Shown: positions 17,459-25,351, counted from the first letter of the stretch. The stretch is DNA of 64,000 bases from Stenotrophomonas maltophilia (GCF_023518235.1 NZ_CP090423.1:1736001-1800000), one strand, 5' to 3'. Translations and numbers: made by a program. Notes: a model not told the origin generated them from the letters alone.

Positions 17459-18876
17459 TGGGCCTGTGCCATGAAGAGGGCCAGTTCATCGTCCAGGGAG
17501 TTGAAGGCGCGCGAGCACGCGTCCACCTGGTCGTCAAAGTGGCCGTTGGGGAACATCTTGAATTCGTTGAGCAGCGCCTCGTTCCACGGCGCGCGGAGCA
17601 TCTTCACGTTGCCGGCGTTGACCTGGGCGGCGAAGCCTGCCGCTCGGGTAGCCTTGTCCCCGCTCTCAAGCGAGAAGGTGGCGGGAACCCCGTAGAGCTT
17701 GCGGCTCAGATGCATGACCTGCGCCTTGCCCGCCTGCCCAGGATCCTGCGGGATGGACTGGAGGACCATATCGGCCTTGCCGGTATTCCCGATCGCCGTC
17801 TCCACTTCGTCCGGACCCATGCGCTCGCGCAGAACGTCAGCGATGTAAATGACACCGTCCTGACTTCGGCCAAGCTTTGCGCCTACCGTCCAATCACCTC
17901 GCTTCATCTTGGCTTCTGTTCCGGCCAAGTCCCACCCGCGCACGCACTGCAGGCCAGCGGGAAGCGCATCGACCGTTTCAATCTTGGCGGTCTTGATGAT
18001 CCCGCCGTCGCCTGGAGATGGCTGCTGTTGGTACTGACCCGAGAACACATAGGGCATCGATTCGCGCATGCGATTGAGGTCGGCGGCGGTGTGCTTCTCA
18101 GGCCACAGCGCCTCTCCGTCCTCCGACAGCGCCTCAAAGCAGACGTGCTCCCAGACCTCGCCGTTGCCGCCTGGGCATGCCGGTTCGCCGGGCTTGCGAC
18201 CCAGCAGCCAGCCAGCGAGGTCGCGTTCGTGCAAGCGCTGCATGATCACGATGATCGGCGTGTCAGCGCTGTTCACTCGCGACTGCAGGGTATTGTTGAA
18301 CCAGTCCAGCACGCCTTGGCGGACGGTGTCGCTGTCAGCCTCACCCGGCTTGTGCGGGTCATCGATGATGATGGCGCCACCGAAGCCAGGCCGAGCCTTG
18401 CCCGCGCCGAAGCCGGTGACAGTGCCCTCGGCACCGGTGGCGTAGACCACTCCGCCCTTGGTTGTCCGCCAGTCCCCCTTGGCGCTGCTGTCCTTGCGCA
18501 GCTCGACCTCGGGGAAGATCTCCCCGTAGACCTCGTGCTGTACCAGCTCGCGGGTGTTGGCGCTGTTGTTCAGTGCCAGCGGTGCGGCGTAGCTGATATG
18601 GATGAACTCGGAGTCCGGCACCTTGCCCAGGCACCAGGACATCCAGTTCACGACCGCCAGCTCGGTCTTGGAGTACCGCGGCGGCAGGTTGATCACCAGC
18701 CGCTTGCACTCGCCGCGATAGACCCTGTCCAGGGCGGCGCAGAGCTCGGCGTGGTGCCGGGCGCGCATCCACTGAAAGCCCTTCTTGCGGAGGAAGGTGT
18801 AGCGACTGAAGAAGTAGAAGTCCTCACGCGCCAGCTCGGCCGCAACCAGCTTCTGCTGAGCCGTCAGCTCGGGCAC
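17455..18876 (-). CDS. Terminase large subunit
   Basis: This 473-residue packaging motor has an ATPase part with a Walker A-like LPPRYSKT at residues 64-71 and a Walker B AIIIDDP at 168-174. 'MQRLHERDLAGWLL' lies near residue 212. The C-terminal RNase H-like nuclease has the first acidic residue in GWDLAG (D316) and a late acidic pair in HFDDQVDA. The start is a GTG two bases after the small subunit stop. Confidence 0.95.
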   Translation of the reverse strand: MPELTAQQKLVAAELAREDFYFFSRYTFLRKKGFQWMRARHHAELCAALDRVYRGECKRLVINLPPRYSKTELAVVNWMSWCLGKVPDSEFIHISYAAPLALNNSANTRELVQHEVYGEIFPEVELRKDSSAKGDWRTTKGGVVYATGAEGTVTGFGAGKARPGFGGAIIIDDPHKPGEADSDTVRQGVLDWFNNTLQSRVNSADTPIIVIMQRLHERDLAGWLLGRKPGEPACPGGNGEVWEHVCFEALSEDGEALWPEKHTAADLNRMRESMPYVFSGQYQQQPSPGDGGIIKTAKIETVDALPAGLQCVRGWDLAGTEAKMKRGDWTVGAKLGRSQDGVIYIADVLRERMGPDEVETAIGNTGKADMVLQSIPQDPGQAGKAQVMHLSRKLYGVPATFSLESGDKATRAAGFAAQVNAGNVKMLRAPWNEALLNEFKMFPNGHFDDQVDACSRAFNSLDDELALFMAQAQ

Positions 18877-18877
18877 T

Positions 18878-19351
18878 TCACACCTCCTGCAGCAGCTTCT
18901 TCGCCTCCTCTCGGAACTGGCCGGGGGTCATGTCGGCGCTCTGGATCGGCCCGCCGTTGGGGCCGCTGTGTTCAATCTGCTGGCGGTTCGTGTAGGCCCC
19001 GCCGGTCTCCTTGGCCGCCTGCTCGATCAGCTGGGCCGCCAAGGCCATGTTCTTCATGCTTTCGGCCTTGGCCGCCATACGGTTCAGCGCCCGAAGGCGC
19101 ACCGCCCGGTTCGCGATTGGAATTTCCGCCGTCTCGGCCTTGAAGCGCTCTCGGGTGCTGTTGAAGAGGTCAACCCAACGCTGCGCCAGCTTCCGGCCAG
19201 CGTGCTTGGTCGGGGCGTGTGACTCCACCGTCTGGCGACTGACCGTCTGGCCGAACTCGTTCTTGACCGCCTCCACTACCGTGCTGGGCGTGTCGAAGCA
19301 CGCCAGCTGCTGGACGATGAAGGTCTTCACCTGGGCGTCTAGGGCGGGCAT
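18878..19351 (-). CDS. Terminase small subunit, DUF2280 type
   Basis: This 157-residue protein has an N-terminal helix-turn-helix region ('TPSTVVEAVKNEFGQTVSRQTVESH') and 'AGRKLAQRWVDLFNSTRERF', the DUF2280 pattern. A central coiled coil precedes a short C-terminal tail that would contact the large subunit. It recognises phage DNA for packaging. Confidence 0.85.
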   Translation of the reverse strand: MPALDAQVKTFIVQQLACFDTPSTVVEAVKNEFGQTVSRQTVESHAPTKHAGRKLAQRWVDLFNSTRERFKAETAEIPIANRAVRLRALNRMAAKAESMKNMALAAQLIEQAAKETGGAYTNRQQIEHSGPNGGPIQSADMTPGQFREEAKKLLQEV

Positions 19352-19382
19352 ATCTGTTGAGCCTTGTCGTGCCCGGTCGTGT

Positions 19383-20003
19383 CTATGCCGCCTTCAAGAG
19401 GCAGGTCCCGCAAGACCGGGCGATGTTGATCTTGGCCACCTCGGGCGGCCTGCTTGCTGCGTCTACCATCCGCTGGACCTCCTCGCTGGCTCCATACCTG
19501 CGCACCACGCCGACGAACTCGCCCACATCGTGCCCTCGCATGGCCAGGCAGGCGGCGCCGTCCCTGTGGAACTTCGGGGCACCGTACTGATCCGTCTCCT
19601 GGCTCAGGTGATAGAGCTCATGCTCGACCAGCGCGCAGAAGTCGGTATCGCTGCACTCGGCGCAGTAGTCGGCGGCCAGGGTGATGACTGCATCCGGCAC
19701 CCGGCCGAACCAGTCGACCATCTGGCGCTCCATACGGGCCTTCTGCCACCCACCGGCCCGGAAGGCGACCAGCTCGGCCTGCCCCACCACGGCCCTGCCC
19801 TGCTTGGTGAACGATGAGGACGCCCAGAGGACTCCAACGTCTGCGCCTTGGAGGTGCTGGTGATCCGGGTTGTGGAGGTTACCCCCTTCGTCCAGGACCT
19901 CCCCCTCTATCCATGCCCAGACCTCGGGCGCTGGCCTGAACTGCTGGGTCAGGTCCTCAAGGTCTATGTCCAGCATGCCTGAGGGCGGCATTGGGCGACT
20001 CAT
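19383..20003 (-). CDS. Putative phage metallopeptidase
   Basis: This 206-residue protein has a zinc-binding H128-E-x-x-H132 motif (HELYH). An 'ALADYCAE'-like helix precedes it, and a C-terminal 'RRYG' region and two Cys pairs flank the catalytic region (C114/C117 and C199/C202). Proteins of this family are often found next to terminase genes in phages; substrate unknown. Confidence 0.75.
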   Translation of the reverse strand: MSRPMPPSGMLDIDLEDLTQQFRPAPEVWAWIEGEVLDEGGNLHNPDHQHLQGADVGVLWASSSFTKQGRAVVGQAELVAFRAGGWQKARMERQMVDWFGRVPDAVITLAADYCAECSDTDFCALVEHELYHLSQETDQYGAPKFHRDGAACLAMRGHDVGEFVGVVRRYGASEEVQRMVDAASRPPEVAKINIARSCGTCLLKAA

Positions 20004-20037
20004 CAGCTACCATCCTGAATAAACAAGGAGCGAACTC

Positions 20038-20205
20038 ATGCAATACGCACCAGCCGAGCAGCAGGCTATTGTTCTGGCGATCAGCAACGGCAATGACGTC
20101 ACGGTCGAACAGCTGCGCTGGGCAATCGAGCAGGGCTATGTCGCTCTGGTCAACGGTGACGAGGTCGAGATCACCAATGAAGGGTGGAAGCTGATGGGCG
20201 CGTAA
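20038..20205 (+). CDS. Small hypothetical phage protein (55 aa), moron-like
   Basis: A short plus-strand frame has a strong ribosome site (AAGGAG) seven bases before the ATG. The product (MQYAPAEQQAIVLAIS...) has two predicted helices and an acidic strand pair, resembling a small winged-helix fold. It runs against the surrounding late operon and diverges from the metallopeptidase gene. No function is recognised. Confidence 0.6.
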   Translation: MQYAPAEQQAIVLAISNGNDVTVEQLRWAIEQGYVALVNGDEVEITNEGWKLMGA

Positions 20206-20243
20206 CGCCTTCTGCCACACTGCCCCCGAGTGCCAGTCCCACT

Positions 20244-20525
20244 TCAGGGCACCGGCTTTCCCTGAACCTGGTCGATTGCGTCAAACTGGGCTTCGTACTG
20301 GTCCAGGCAACGCTTCCGGCCGTTGCTCACCTCGAATACGGCGGACGGCGCTGCCTCTTTCACCCACTTGCAGCGCATACGCAGCTTGGCGTCGATAGGC
20401 ACATAGGTGGCCACCGGAACCTTGATGACGGCAGCTGCCGGCGGGTTCGTCTTGGTGGGTGCGGCCTGGCACGCGGCCAGCAGCATTGCGGCCAGGAATG
20501 GGGCCTTTCGGATCATGTTCGTCAC
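20244..20525 (-). CDS. Outer-membrane spanin (Rz1-like) lipoprotein
   Basis: This 93-residue lipoprotein starts at GTG 20525 and has a signal ending in a LLAAC lipobox, so Cys19 would be lipidated. The mature part is Pro/Ala-rich, then has 'VPIDAKLRMRCKW' and an 'RKRCLDQYEAQFDAID' end, the pattern of Rz1-type o-spanins. It would complete host lysis by pairing with the Rz-like protein at 20992-21474. Unusually it is not nested in Rz but separated by about 470 bases. Confidence 0.65.
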   Translation of the reverse strand: MTNMIRKAPFLAAMLLAACQAAPTKTNPPAAAVIKVPVATYVPIDAKLRMRCKWVKEAAPSAVFEVSNGRKRCLDQYEAQFDAIDQVQGKPVP

Positions 20526-20563
20526 CCTCGGTTATGCTGCGCCCACTCACATGGAGGACTGAC

Positions 20564-20962
20564 ATGGCGCTCATAGGTGCCCTTACGGCTGTGCTTGCGA
20601 TCTATCTCGCCATCCTTGCCCTGCCCATTCGATCTGGCGCCAAGCGCCAAATCGGGCGCCTCCTGACCTTCGCGGCTTGGGCAGTGGCTCTCTGGCAGCT
20701 CGCTTGGAACACTGCTCTGGACGCTGTCGCACCGAAGGTCATGACTGCGCTCGCAAGTGATACGACAGCGCTGAACCAGGTCTTGGGTATTCTTGGGGCC
20801 ACCCGCGCGGAAAGCGGATTGGTCTGGTTCTGCCTCGGCGCCGCCGTGCTGGCCAGCCTGAGAGTTACCGACCACGCCTTTCTGCGCGAGATAGTCACCA
20901 ACGTCAAAGGGCCGATCGGTGTTGAAACCGGCGACGAACCCGATGACAAGCCCGGTAAATAG
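20564..20962 (+). CDS. Putative membrane protein (132 aa), moron-like
   Basis: The plus-strand gene has GGAGG six bases before ATG 20564. Three hydrophobic segments (residues 1-22, 34-54, 94-111) predict an integral membrane protein with an acidic C-terminal tail. It lies antisense within the lysis cassette, between the two spanin genes. Its place and strand suggest a gene expressed from the prophage, for instance in superinfection exclusion, but this is speculation. A minus-strand frame covering 20522-20989 competes with it. Confidence 0.5.
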   Translation: MALIGALTAVLAIYLAILALPIRSGAKRQIGRLLTFAAWAVALWQLAWNTALDAVAPKVMTALASDTTALNQVLGILGATRAESGLVWFCLGAAVLASLRVTDHAFLREIVTNVKGPIGVETGDEPDDKPGK

Positions 20963-20991
20963 CGCACCTTGTAGCGCCCACTGCTTCATCC

Positions 20992-21474
20992 TCAGTACCC
21001 CTTCAGTGCCGGGCAGGCGGAATCGAGCAGCTCCAGTGCTGCCTTGCAGGTGTCGGGCCGTTGTTCGTAGCGGCCGCGCCACGTCGCGGCGTCCTTCTCG
21101 GATGCTTCGACCTTGCCGGCCAATGCCCGCAGTGCCTCAGCGCTCTCCTTCCGGAGGGCTTCCAGCTTCTCGGCCTCCGTCCTCAGTGCGGCGGCGACCT
21201 CGGCCAGGCGCTGATCGCGGGTGTCCACGTCCGCCTGCAGTCGGGCGGCATCGGCCTTCCAGTCAGCCCGGACCTTGATCACCTGGGCGCTCAAGTCGCG
21301 GATCCGTTGCTCCTTCTCGTAGGCGGTCAGGCCCGAGACCATGCACCCGAACGCCAGGACAGCGCACACCAGCTTGATCTTGCTCCCTGGACGCCGTAGC
21401 CACTGGAGCCCATCGGCCGCGGCACCGATCACCAGGTTCCAGACCGCCAACAGGAATCGAACCAGGACGCTCAT
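20992..21474 (-). CDS. Inner-membrane spanin (Rz-like)
   Basis: This 160-residue protein has one N-terminal membrane segment (residues 33-51, 'KIKLVCAVLAFGCMVSGL') and then a long coiled coil rich in Ala/Glu/Lys/Arg, typical of i-spanins. It overlaps the holin candidate upstream. The C-terminus has two Cys residues (in DTCKAALELLDSACPAL). It should span the periplasm and contact the lipoprotein spanin to fuse membranes at lysis. Confidence 0.78.
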   Translation of the reverse strand: MSVLVRFLLAVWNLVIGAAADGLQWLRRPGSKIKLVCAVLAFGCMVSGLTAYEKEQRIRDLSAQVIKVRADWKADAARLQADVDTRDQRLAEVAAALRTEAEKLEALRKESAEALRALAGKVEASEKDAATWRGRYEQRPDTCKAALELLDSACPALKGY

Positions 21475-21926
21475 GGCTTATCGCCTCCGATGGCGCCGGT
21501 GGCTTTCTCCACCATGCGCACGTAGCCGGGCAGCAGCCGGCGGATGAGAACACCTGACAGGCCGGCCAGGGGCAGCTGCGGTGCTCCGGCAAGGGTCGGC
21601 CAGATCGAGGCCGCCACAGCGATGACCCAGGCAGCCACAATGGCGTAGGCCACGACAGCGACTGCCAGGGCCGCCCAGCGAGCTGCGGTCTGTAGCAGGC
21701 GATGGCCGCGGCGGCGATTAGCGTCGGCTGCAACCCTCTCGGCGTCCTTCTCAGGCAGTAGCAGGACCCCGATCAACGCGCCGGCCATGGCGACCAGCAG
21801 CACCGACTGTGGGACGCCCAGGATGATGCGCTCGGCCTCCCGAAGAGCGTCCGCGGTTGCGGGCGCCACCACCGCAGCGGTGAACATGCCCACGATGGTC
21901 TTGAGGGCGCTCACTGGCTCGGTCAT
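21471..21926 (-). CDS. Holin candidate
   Basis: This 151-residue protein has a hydrophobic segment near residues 39-56 and a longer one near residues 86-111, plus a basic stretch between and a basic C-terminus. It lies directly between the endolysin and the Rz-like gene, with overlaps on both sides. Its length and topology suit a holin, and the sequence matches no holin family I recognise. Confidence 0.6.
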   Translation of the reverse strand: MTEPVSALKTIVGMFTAAVVAPATADALREAERIILGVPQSVLLVAMAGALIGVLLLPEKDAERVAADANRRRGHRLLQTAARWAALAVAVVAYAIVAAWVIAVAASIWPTLAGAPQLPLAGLSGVLIRRLLPGYVRMVEKATGAIGGDKP

Positions 21927-22483
21927 CGGGACACCACTTTCGCGTAGAGCGACTTAGCCAGCTTGAGTTTGGCCTTTCGGTCTTCCAGACCGTTCGGCAG
22001 GCCCTTGCTGTCGGGATTACCCAGATTTACCGCGCGGCTCACTGCCAGCACGTCGTCCAGGTCTGCGACTGCGTTGATCCCGTCCCGCTGCCAGAAGTAG
22101 CCCGCGGCCAGCGCCGCGTCCGGAAGCCTGGCCAGCAGATCCGGATTGCGTACGGCCCGATCATCGCCGTAGATGGTCTGGCTGTAGCGGGCGTAGTTGT
22201 CACGGCCAGTCAGCTGGATGGCGCCGCGCCCGCGAAAGCGAAATCCATCCCCGCTCTGGGTGTTGCCCAGATCCCTTCGGCCTTCGTAGCGTGACTGAGC
22301 CGGAGTCGGCCCCCACAGTTCCTTAAGCCAGCGGCCGGTTCCGCTTTCGTGCGCCACCTGGGAGAGGAAATGGCAGACCCGCAGCTCGGTGTTGATGCCG
22401 AAGCGGATGCAGGCCTGTTCCAGCGCGAGCGCCAGCGCCGGGGAAAACCCCATGCCGGCGGCGACCGTCTCGATGCTCACCAT
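21923..22483 (-). CDS. Endolysin, glycoside hydrolase family 19
   Basis: This 186-residue muramidase/chitinase-fold enzyme would cut peptidoglycan at lysis. It has 'FLSQVAHESG' with the likely catalytic Glu, 'RYEGRRDLGNTQSGDGFRFRGRG' and 'AIQLTGRDNYARYS', all typical GH19 phage endolysin motifs. There is no signal peptide, so export depends on the holin. The start is the ATG at 22483, 18 bases from the tRNA-Met. Confidence 0.92.
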   Translation of the reverse strand: MVSIETVAAGMGFSPALALALEQACIRFGINTELRVCHFLSQVAHESGTGRWLKELWGPTPAQSRYEGRRDLGNTQSGDGFRFRGRGAIQLTGRDNYARYSQTIYGDDRAVRNPDLLARLPDAALAAGYFWQRDGINAVADLDDVLAVSRAVNLGNPDSKGLPNGLEDRKAKLKLAKSLYAKVVSR

Positions 22484-22500
22484 GGGGTCCTCAGTATGGC

Positions 22501-22574
22501 GGTAGCAGCGGCCCGACTCGAACGGGCGACCTCCGGGTTATGAGCCCGGCGAGATGCCACTTCTCTACGCTGCT
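22501..22574 (-). tRNA. tRNA-Met (CAT), phage-encoded
   Basis: The minus strand folds as a cloverleaf: acceptor stem AGCAGCG/CGCTGCT, a D-arm with a short loop, an anticodon stem CCGGG/CCCGG with loop CTCATAA (anticodon CAT at 22540-22542), and a T-arm with GTTCGAGTC. The discriminator is A, followed by CC and then G, so the CCA tail is not encoded. CAT could serve elongator Met, initiator or, if modified, Ile. It sits between the Q-like and endolysin genes. Confidence 0.85.
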
Positions 22575-22711
22575 GATGGGTGCCCGCCCCGCTGCCGGCT
22601 GAGCGCGAGGGTTGATCCGGTCGGGAGATACGGGCATAGGCGAATTCGCGAGCGACTAATTTCACCCGCAGCTGATAATTGGTCTGCATCCCACCCAATA
22701 GGGACTCAACC

Positions 22712-22894
22712 ATGAAAAAGCGTGATTACGAACAGATCACCGACGTAGCCAACATCGTTAAAGACGCGAGAGGCAAATTCATCTTTGGTGTCGAGACCAA
22801 AACGGGCGGCTGGCTAGCCGGACCGTTCGATACCCTCCTTGAGGCCGAGCTTGAGCACGAAGCTTGCCTAGAGGCCGCGTCCAGGAAGACATGA
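22712..22894 (+). CDS. Small hypothetical phage protein (60 aa), moron-like
   Basis: The plus-strand ATG 22712 follows an AGGGA site. The product is charged with a Lys-rich N-terminus, a central beta pair (IFGVETKTGGWLAGPF) and a helical acidic end. Its base composition is visibly lower in GC than its neighbours. It is followed by a clear terminator, which marks it as an autonomous transcription unit opposed to the late operon. Function unknown. Confidence 0.6.
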   Translation: MKKRDYEQITDVANIVKDARGKFIFGVETKTGGWLAGPFDTLLEAELEHEACLEAASRKT

Positions 22895-22920
22895 CAGACG
22901 CAGGTGACGTACAGCAAAGA

Positions 22921-22944
22921 GCCCCGCTTTCGGGCGGGGCTTTG
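22921..22944. terminator. Rho-independent terminator after plus-strand moron
   Basis: Arms GCCCCGC (22921-22927) and GCGGGGC (22934-22940) with a 6-base loop are followed by TTTG. Flanking A residues make it weakly bidirectional, so it may also end Q-arm transcripts, which would need antitermination to pass. Confidence 0.75.
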
Positions 22945-23028
22945 TCGGCTTTGGCCGATGGCCAAGTCTCGCGATACTGACAAAACTACAGGCCAAAGCG
23001 TTGCCTCAGCAAGACAATGCTCCTGATG

Positions 23029-23742
23029 CTACGCGGCAAGCAGTTTGGGGACGACATCTGTATCGCTTAAGGCACGAGAAAACTGCCTAGCGGCCACCTC
23101 GCCAGACTGATGTAATTCAGCCAGAAGCCACTCATAAACTGGCTTCCATCGTCGCATGTAGGCTGGCGAGTCGGTCCCCATAGCGATCGCACGCCGACGA
23201 TCCGGTAACGGCTCGATACCGGTGCGCCTGCACTCGGGACAGCCCTTGTCGTTCACCAGTCCCGTGCCCTTGCAGTTGGGGCAGCGGTTGCCGCTGGCCA
23301 GCTCTGCCACTACTGCGTCGACCATGCGCGAGAGGTGCTGGTAGGTGTTCCTCGGCCAGGCGTTGGCGCGTGCGCTCGCCACCGCTGCCTCCCGCTCCCG
23401 GAGGATCCGCCGCTGGGCGTCGGACAGACTGCGCCGGCTCAGGCTGACCATTTCCTTGGAGAAGCTCAGATCGTCTTCGGCCTCGGCCAGTGCACGTGCT
23501 CGACGGGTGAACTCTGGACGCACGATTGCAAGCACTGCCTCGGCCAACTTAGACCGATGGCGCATTGCACCGTCCGGCAGGTAGACGGCCTCCATGACCT
23601 CACGGCCAAGGCCGGGCGGAACCATTCCCAGCGCTGCGGCGATGTCGGACGTCTGCAGAGAAGGCGTGGCGCCGCCCTGCCCGACATCAAACCTGCAGGT
23701 CTGGGGGTTGAGCCGTGCCAGCAGTTCGCGTCGGTCAGCCAT
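23029..23742 (-). CDS. Q-like late antitermination protein (zinc finger)
   Basis: The protein is 237 residues from ATG 23742, which has AGGAGAG upstream. A long helical N-terminal half is followed by a zinc finger C154-x2-C157-K-G-T-G ... C168-x2-C171, as in DnaJ-type clusters of phage 82/21-type Q proteins. It lies exactly where Q lies in lambdoid phages: last early gene, before tRNA/lysis/terminase. Role in late gene antitermination is inferred from place and finger. Confidence 0.65.
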   Translation of the reverse strand: MADRRELLARLNPQTCRFDVGQGGATPSLQTSDIAAALGMVPPGLGREVMEAVYLPDGAMRHRSKLAEAVLAIVRPEFTRRARALAEAEDDLSFSKEMVSLSRRSLSDAQRRILREREAAVASARANAWPRNTYQHLSRMVDAVVAELASGNRCPNCKGTGLVNDKGCPECRRTGIEPLPDRRRAIAMGTDSPAYMRRWKPVYEWLLAELHQSGEVAARQFSRALSDTDVVPKLLAA

Positions 23743-23971
23743 CTTCTCTCTCCTGTTGTGTATGGTCCCGGCTTGGCCGGTCAATGGTGTAGCGCATGTG
23801 TCGGCGGCTGCCAGCGACCTGGACAAGCCCACCGTCGGCCGTGTTGCAGAGCGCCTTGATCGCCTTCTTTCTGTTGATGCCGCACGCCTTCATGCCGTCG
23901 GCGATCTCGGAAGCGAGGTGCCAGCCCGGGTGCTCTCCCATCCAGAACCGGACAGCGGCGGCGAGGCTCAT
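23735..23971 (-). CDS. Small winged-helix-like protein
   Basis: The protein is 78 residues from ATG 23971. It has 'ASEIADGMKACGINRKKAIKALCNTADGGLV', a helix-turn-helix with following wing (residues 20-50). It lies between rusA and the Q-like gene with overlaps on both sides. It may be a DNA-binding early regulator; no family is recognised. Confidence 0.55.
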   Translation of the reverse strand: MSLAAAVRFWMGEHPGWHLASEIADGMKACGINRKKAIKALCNTADGGLVQVAGSRRHMRYTIDRPSRDHTQQEREDG

Positions 23972-24408
23972 GGGTCGATCCTCTTGATCTCGATGACGCA
24001 GCCCGGCGCGTCCAGGGCCAGGTGCCCCTCGCCTGGGTAGCGCTTCGCCGCGGTGCACTCGACCACTCGCGCGTCGTCGCGCCAGATGCCGGAATCGGTC
24101 AGCGCGTCCTCGGTCGACCGCACCAGCTTGGACAAGTCCGGCAGTTTGCTGGGGTAGACGCGGCGGGTCTTCGGCGCACTCGCAGGCTTGGGCAGGGTGA
24201 AGGTCATCCGCACGAGCAACGGCTCGTCCAGCACCTGTAGGCCCAGATCAGCGCGCACCTGCTCCGCCGCAAGCTTCACGTCTTGGCGCCAAGGGCGAAC
24301 TTTCTTGGACGACTCGACCAAGATAGCGCGGCCGGAGTTGGCCAGCCCCTTGAACGACTTACTGCCTTGGGGCGCCGGCGATCCGTAGACCACAATCACG
24401 ATGGTCAT
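23968..24408 (-). CDS. rusA: RusA-like Holliday junction resolvase
   Basis: The protein is 146 residues from ATG 24408; a longer upstream frame overlaps ybcO and is rejected. It starts with the expected strand 'TIVIVVYGSPAPQGSKSF' and carries 'DLSKLVRSTEDALTDSG' followed by W-R-D-D-A-R-V, which supply the conserved acidic residues of RusA. It resolves recombination intermediates during phage DNA replication, in company with ninB and ybcO. Confidence 0.9.
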   Translation of the reverse strand: MTIVIVVYGSPAPQGSKSFKGLANSGRAILVESSKKVRPWRQDVKLAAEQVRADLGLQVLDEPLLVRMTFTLPKPASAPKTRRVYPSKLPDLSKLVRSTEDALTDSGIWRDDARVVECTAAKRYPGEGHLALDAPGCVIEIKRIDP

Positions 24409-24731
24409 GCGGCCACCATGACCAGCCCGTCCTGCCAGAGCGTCAAGACAGTGCGCTCGTGGCCTGCCTGCCAGATAAGCGCCTTCTCTTCCTCGGTATA
24501 GCGCCGGCCCTGGTCCAACTCCTGGTGGCAGGCCCGGCAGCCACTGGCAAAGAAGCAGTCGTGGGCCTTCATCGCCCCACCCTTGCCGTGGCGACTTTGG
24601 TTGCTGTGGCAGGGCTCGCCGTACCCACCCACGCAAACGTCAGGGATGAGGAGCGTGCACTCGATGCGGTAAGCCAGGTCCAGCAGGTCCCGGTCGCGGT
24701 AATTGCCGTGCATTAGGTATTTCTCCCGCAT
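24405..24731 (-). CDS. ybcO: YbcO-like nuclease (DUF1364)
   Basis: This 108-residue protein begins 'MREKYLMHGNYRDRDLLDL' and has Cys/His pairs: C26, C33, C41, H42, and further on H57-D-C, C65-R-A-C-H69. These match the HNH-like phage nuclease family that sits next to rusA and ninB in lambdoid phages. It overlaps rusA by four bases. Confidence 0.75.
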   Translation of the reverse strand: MREKYLMHGNYRDRDLLDLAYRIECTLLIPDVCVGGYGEPCHSNQSRHGKGGAMKAHDCFFASGCRACHQELDQGRRYTEEEKALIWQAGHERTVLTLWQDGLVMVAA

Positions 24732-24763
24732 ACAATCGCGCGATCAGACACAGGGGATGTGAC

Positions 24764-25351
24764 GTGGCGGATCCGGACAACTACTGCAGCTGGCTGTTGC
24801 CTTCGATGTGTGCCACGCAAAGCGAATGGGCTGCGTGGGCCCAAGCAATCATGTCCGCGCTCGCGATCTGGTACTCCGGCCGCTTGGCCTTCAATCAAGC
24901 CCGAGCTGCTAAGCGTGAGAAGGTCCAGACCTATGTCCGCATTATCGCGATAGCGTCCCAAGAAGCAGAACACGCTGTGCATCTTCTGCAAGGCGCGAGC
25001 GCGCGCAGTAGCGCTGCTGGCGGCGATATCTATGGATTTGAGGCTCTTGGAGCGAACCTGAAAGCAATCCAATTCCACGATGCACCTGACCACCGCCTTA
25101 TCAGCATCATTCGCGATGCAGCTGACGCTTGCCATATGCTTGATACCAACTGCGACAAGATCATGAACACCGGTATTGCGGTCAGTCGCCTGAACCTCAT
25201 CGACGCCGAGGAAGGCGCTTCGATCCTTCTGCAGTGTTTCATGGATGCAGCGGATATCAGTATTGAGTTGCTTCCGTGGCACCGACGAGTACCAAAGAGG
25301 ATCTGGAGCAGCCTGCTTAACACGCTGCGCGGGGCGTTCAAGCTGCACTAG
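24764..25351 (+). CDS. Membrane-anchored hypothetical protein (moron)
   Basis: This 195-residue product starts at GTG 24764 with AGGGGATG upstream. Residues 18-40 form one membrane helix ('WAAWAQAIMSALAIWYSGRL'), and the rest is a soluble all-helical domain with several Cys and His residues. The gene runs opposite to the early operon, is lower in GC and converges on ninB with a 14-base overlap. A lysogenic-conversion or phage-exclusion role is possible but unproven. Confidence 0.65.
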   Translation: MADPDNYCSWLLPSMCATQSEWAAWAQAIMSALAIWYSGRLAFNQARAAKREKVQTYVRIIAIASQEAEHAVHLLQGASARSSAAGGDIYGFEALGANLKAIQFHDAPDHRLISIIRDAADACHMLDTNCDKIMNTGIAVSRLNLIDAEEGASILLQCFMDAADISIELLPWHRRVPKRIWSSLLNTLRGAFKLH

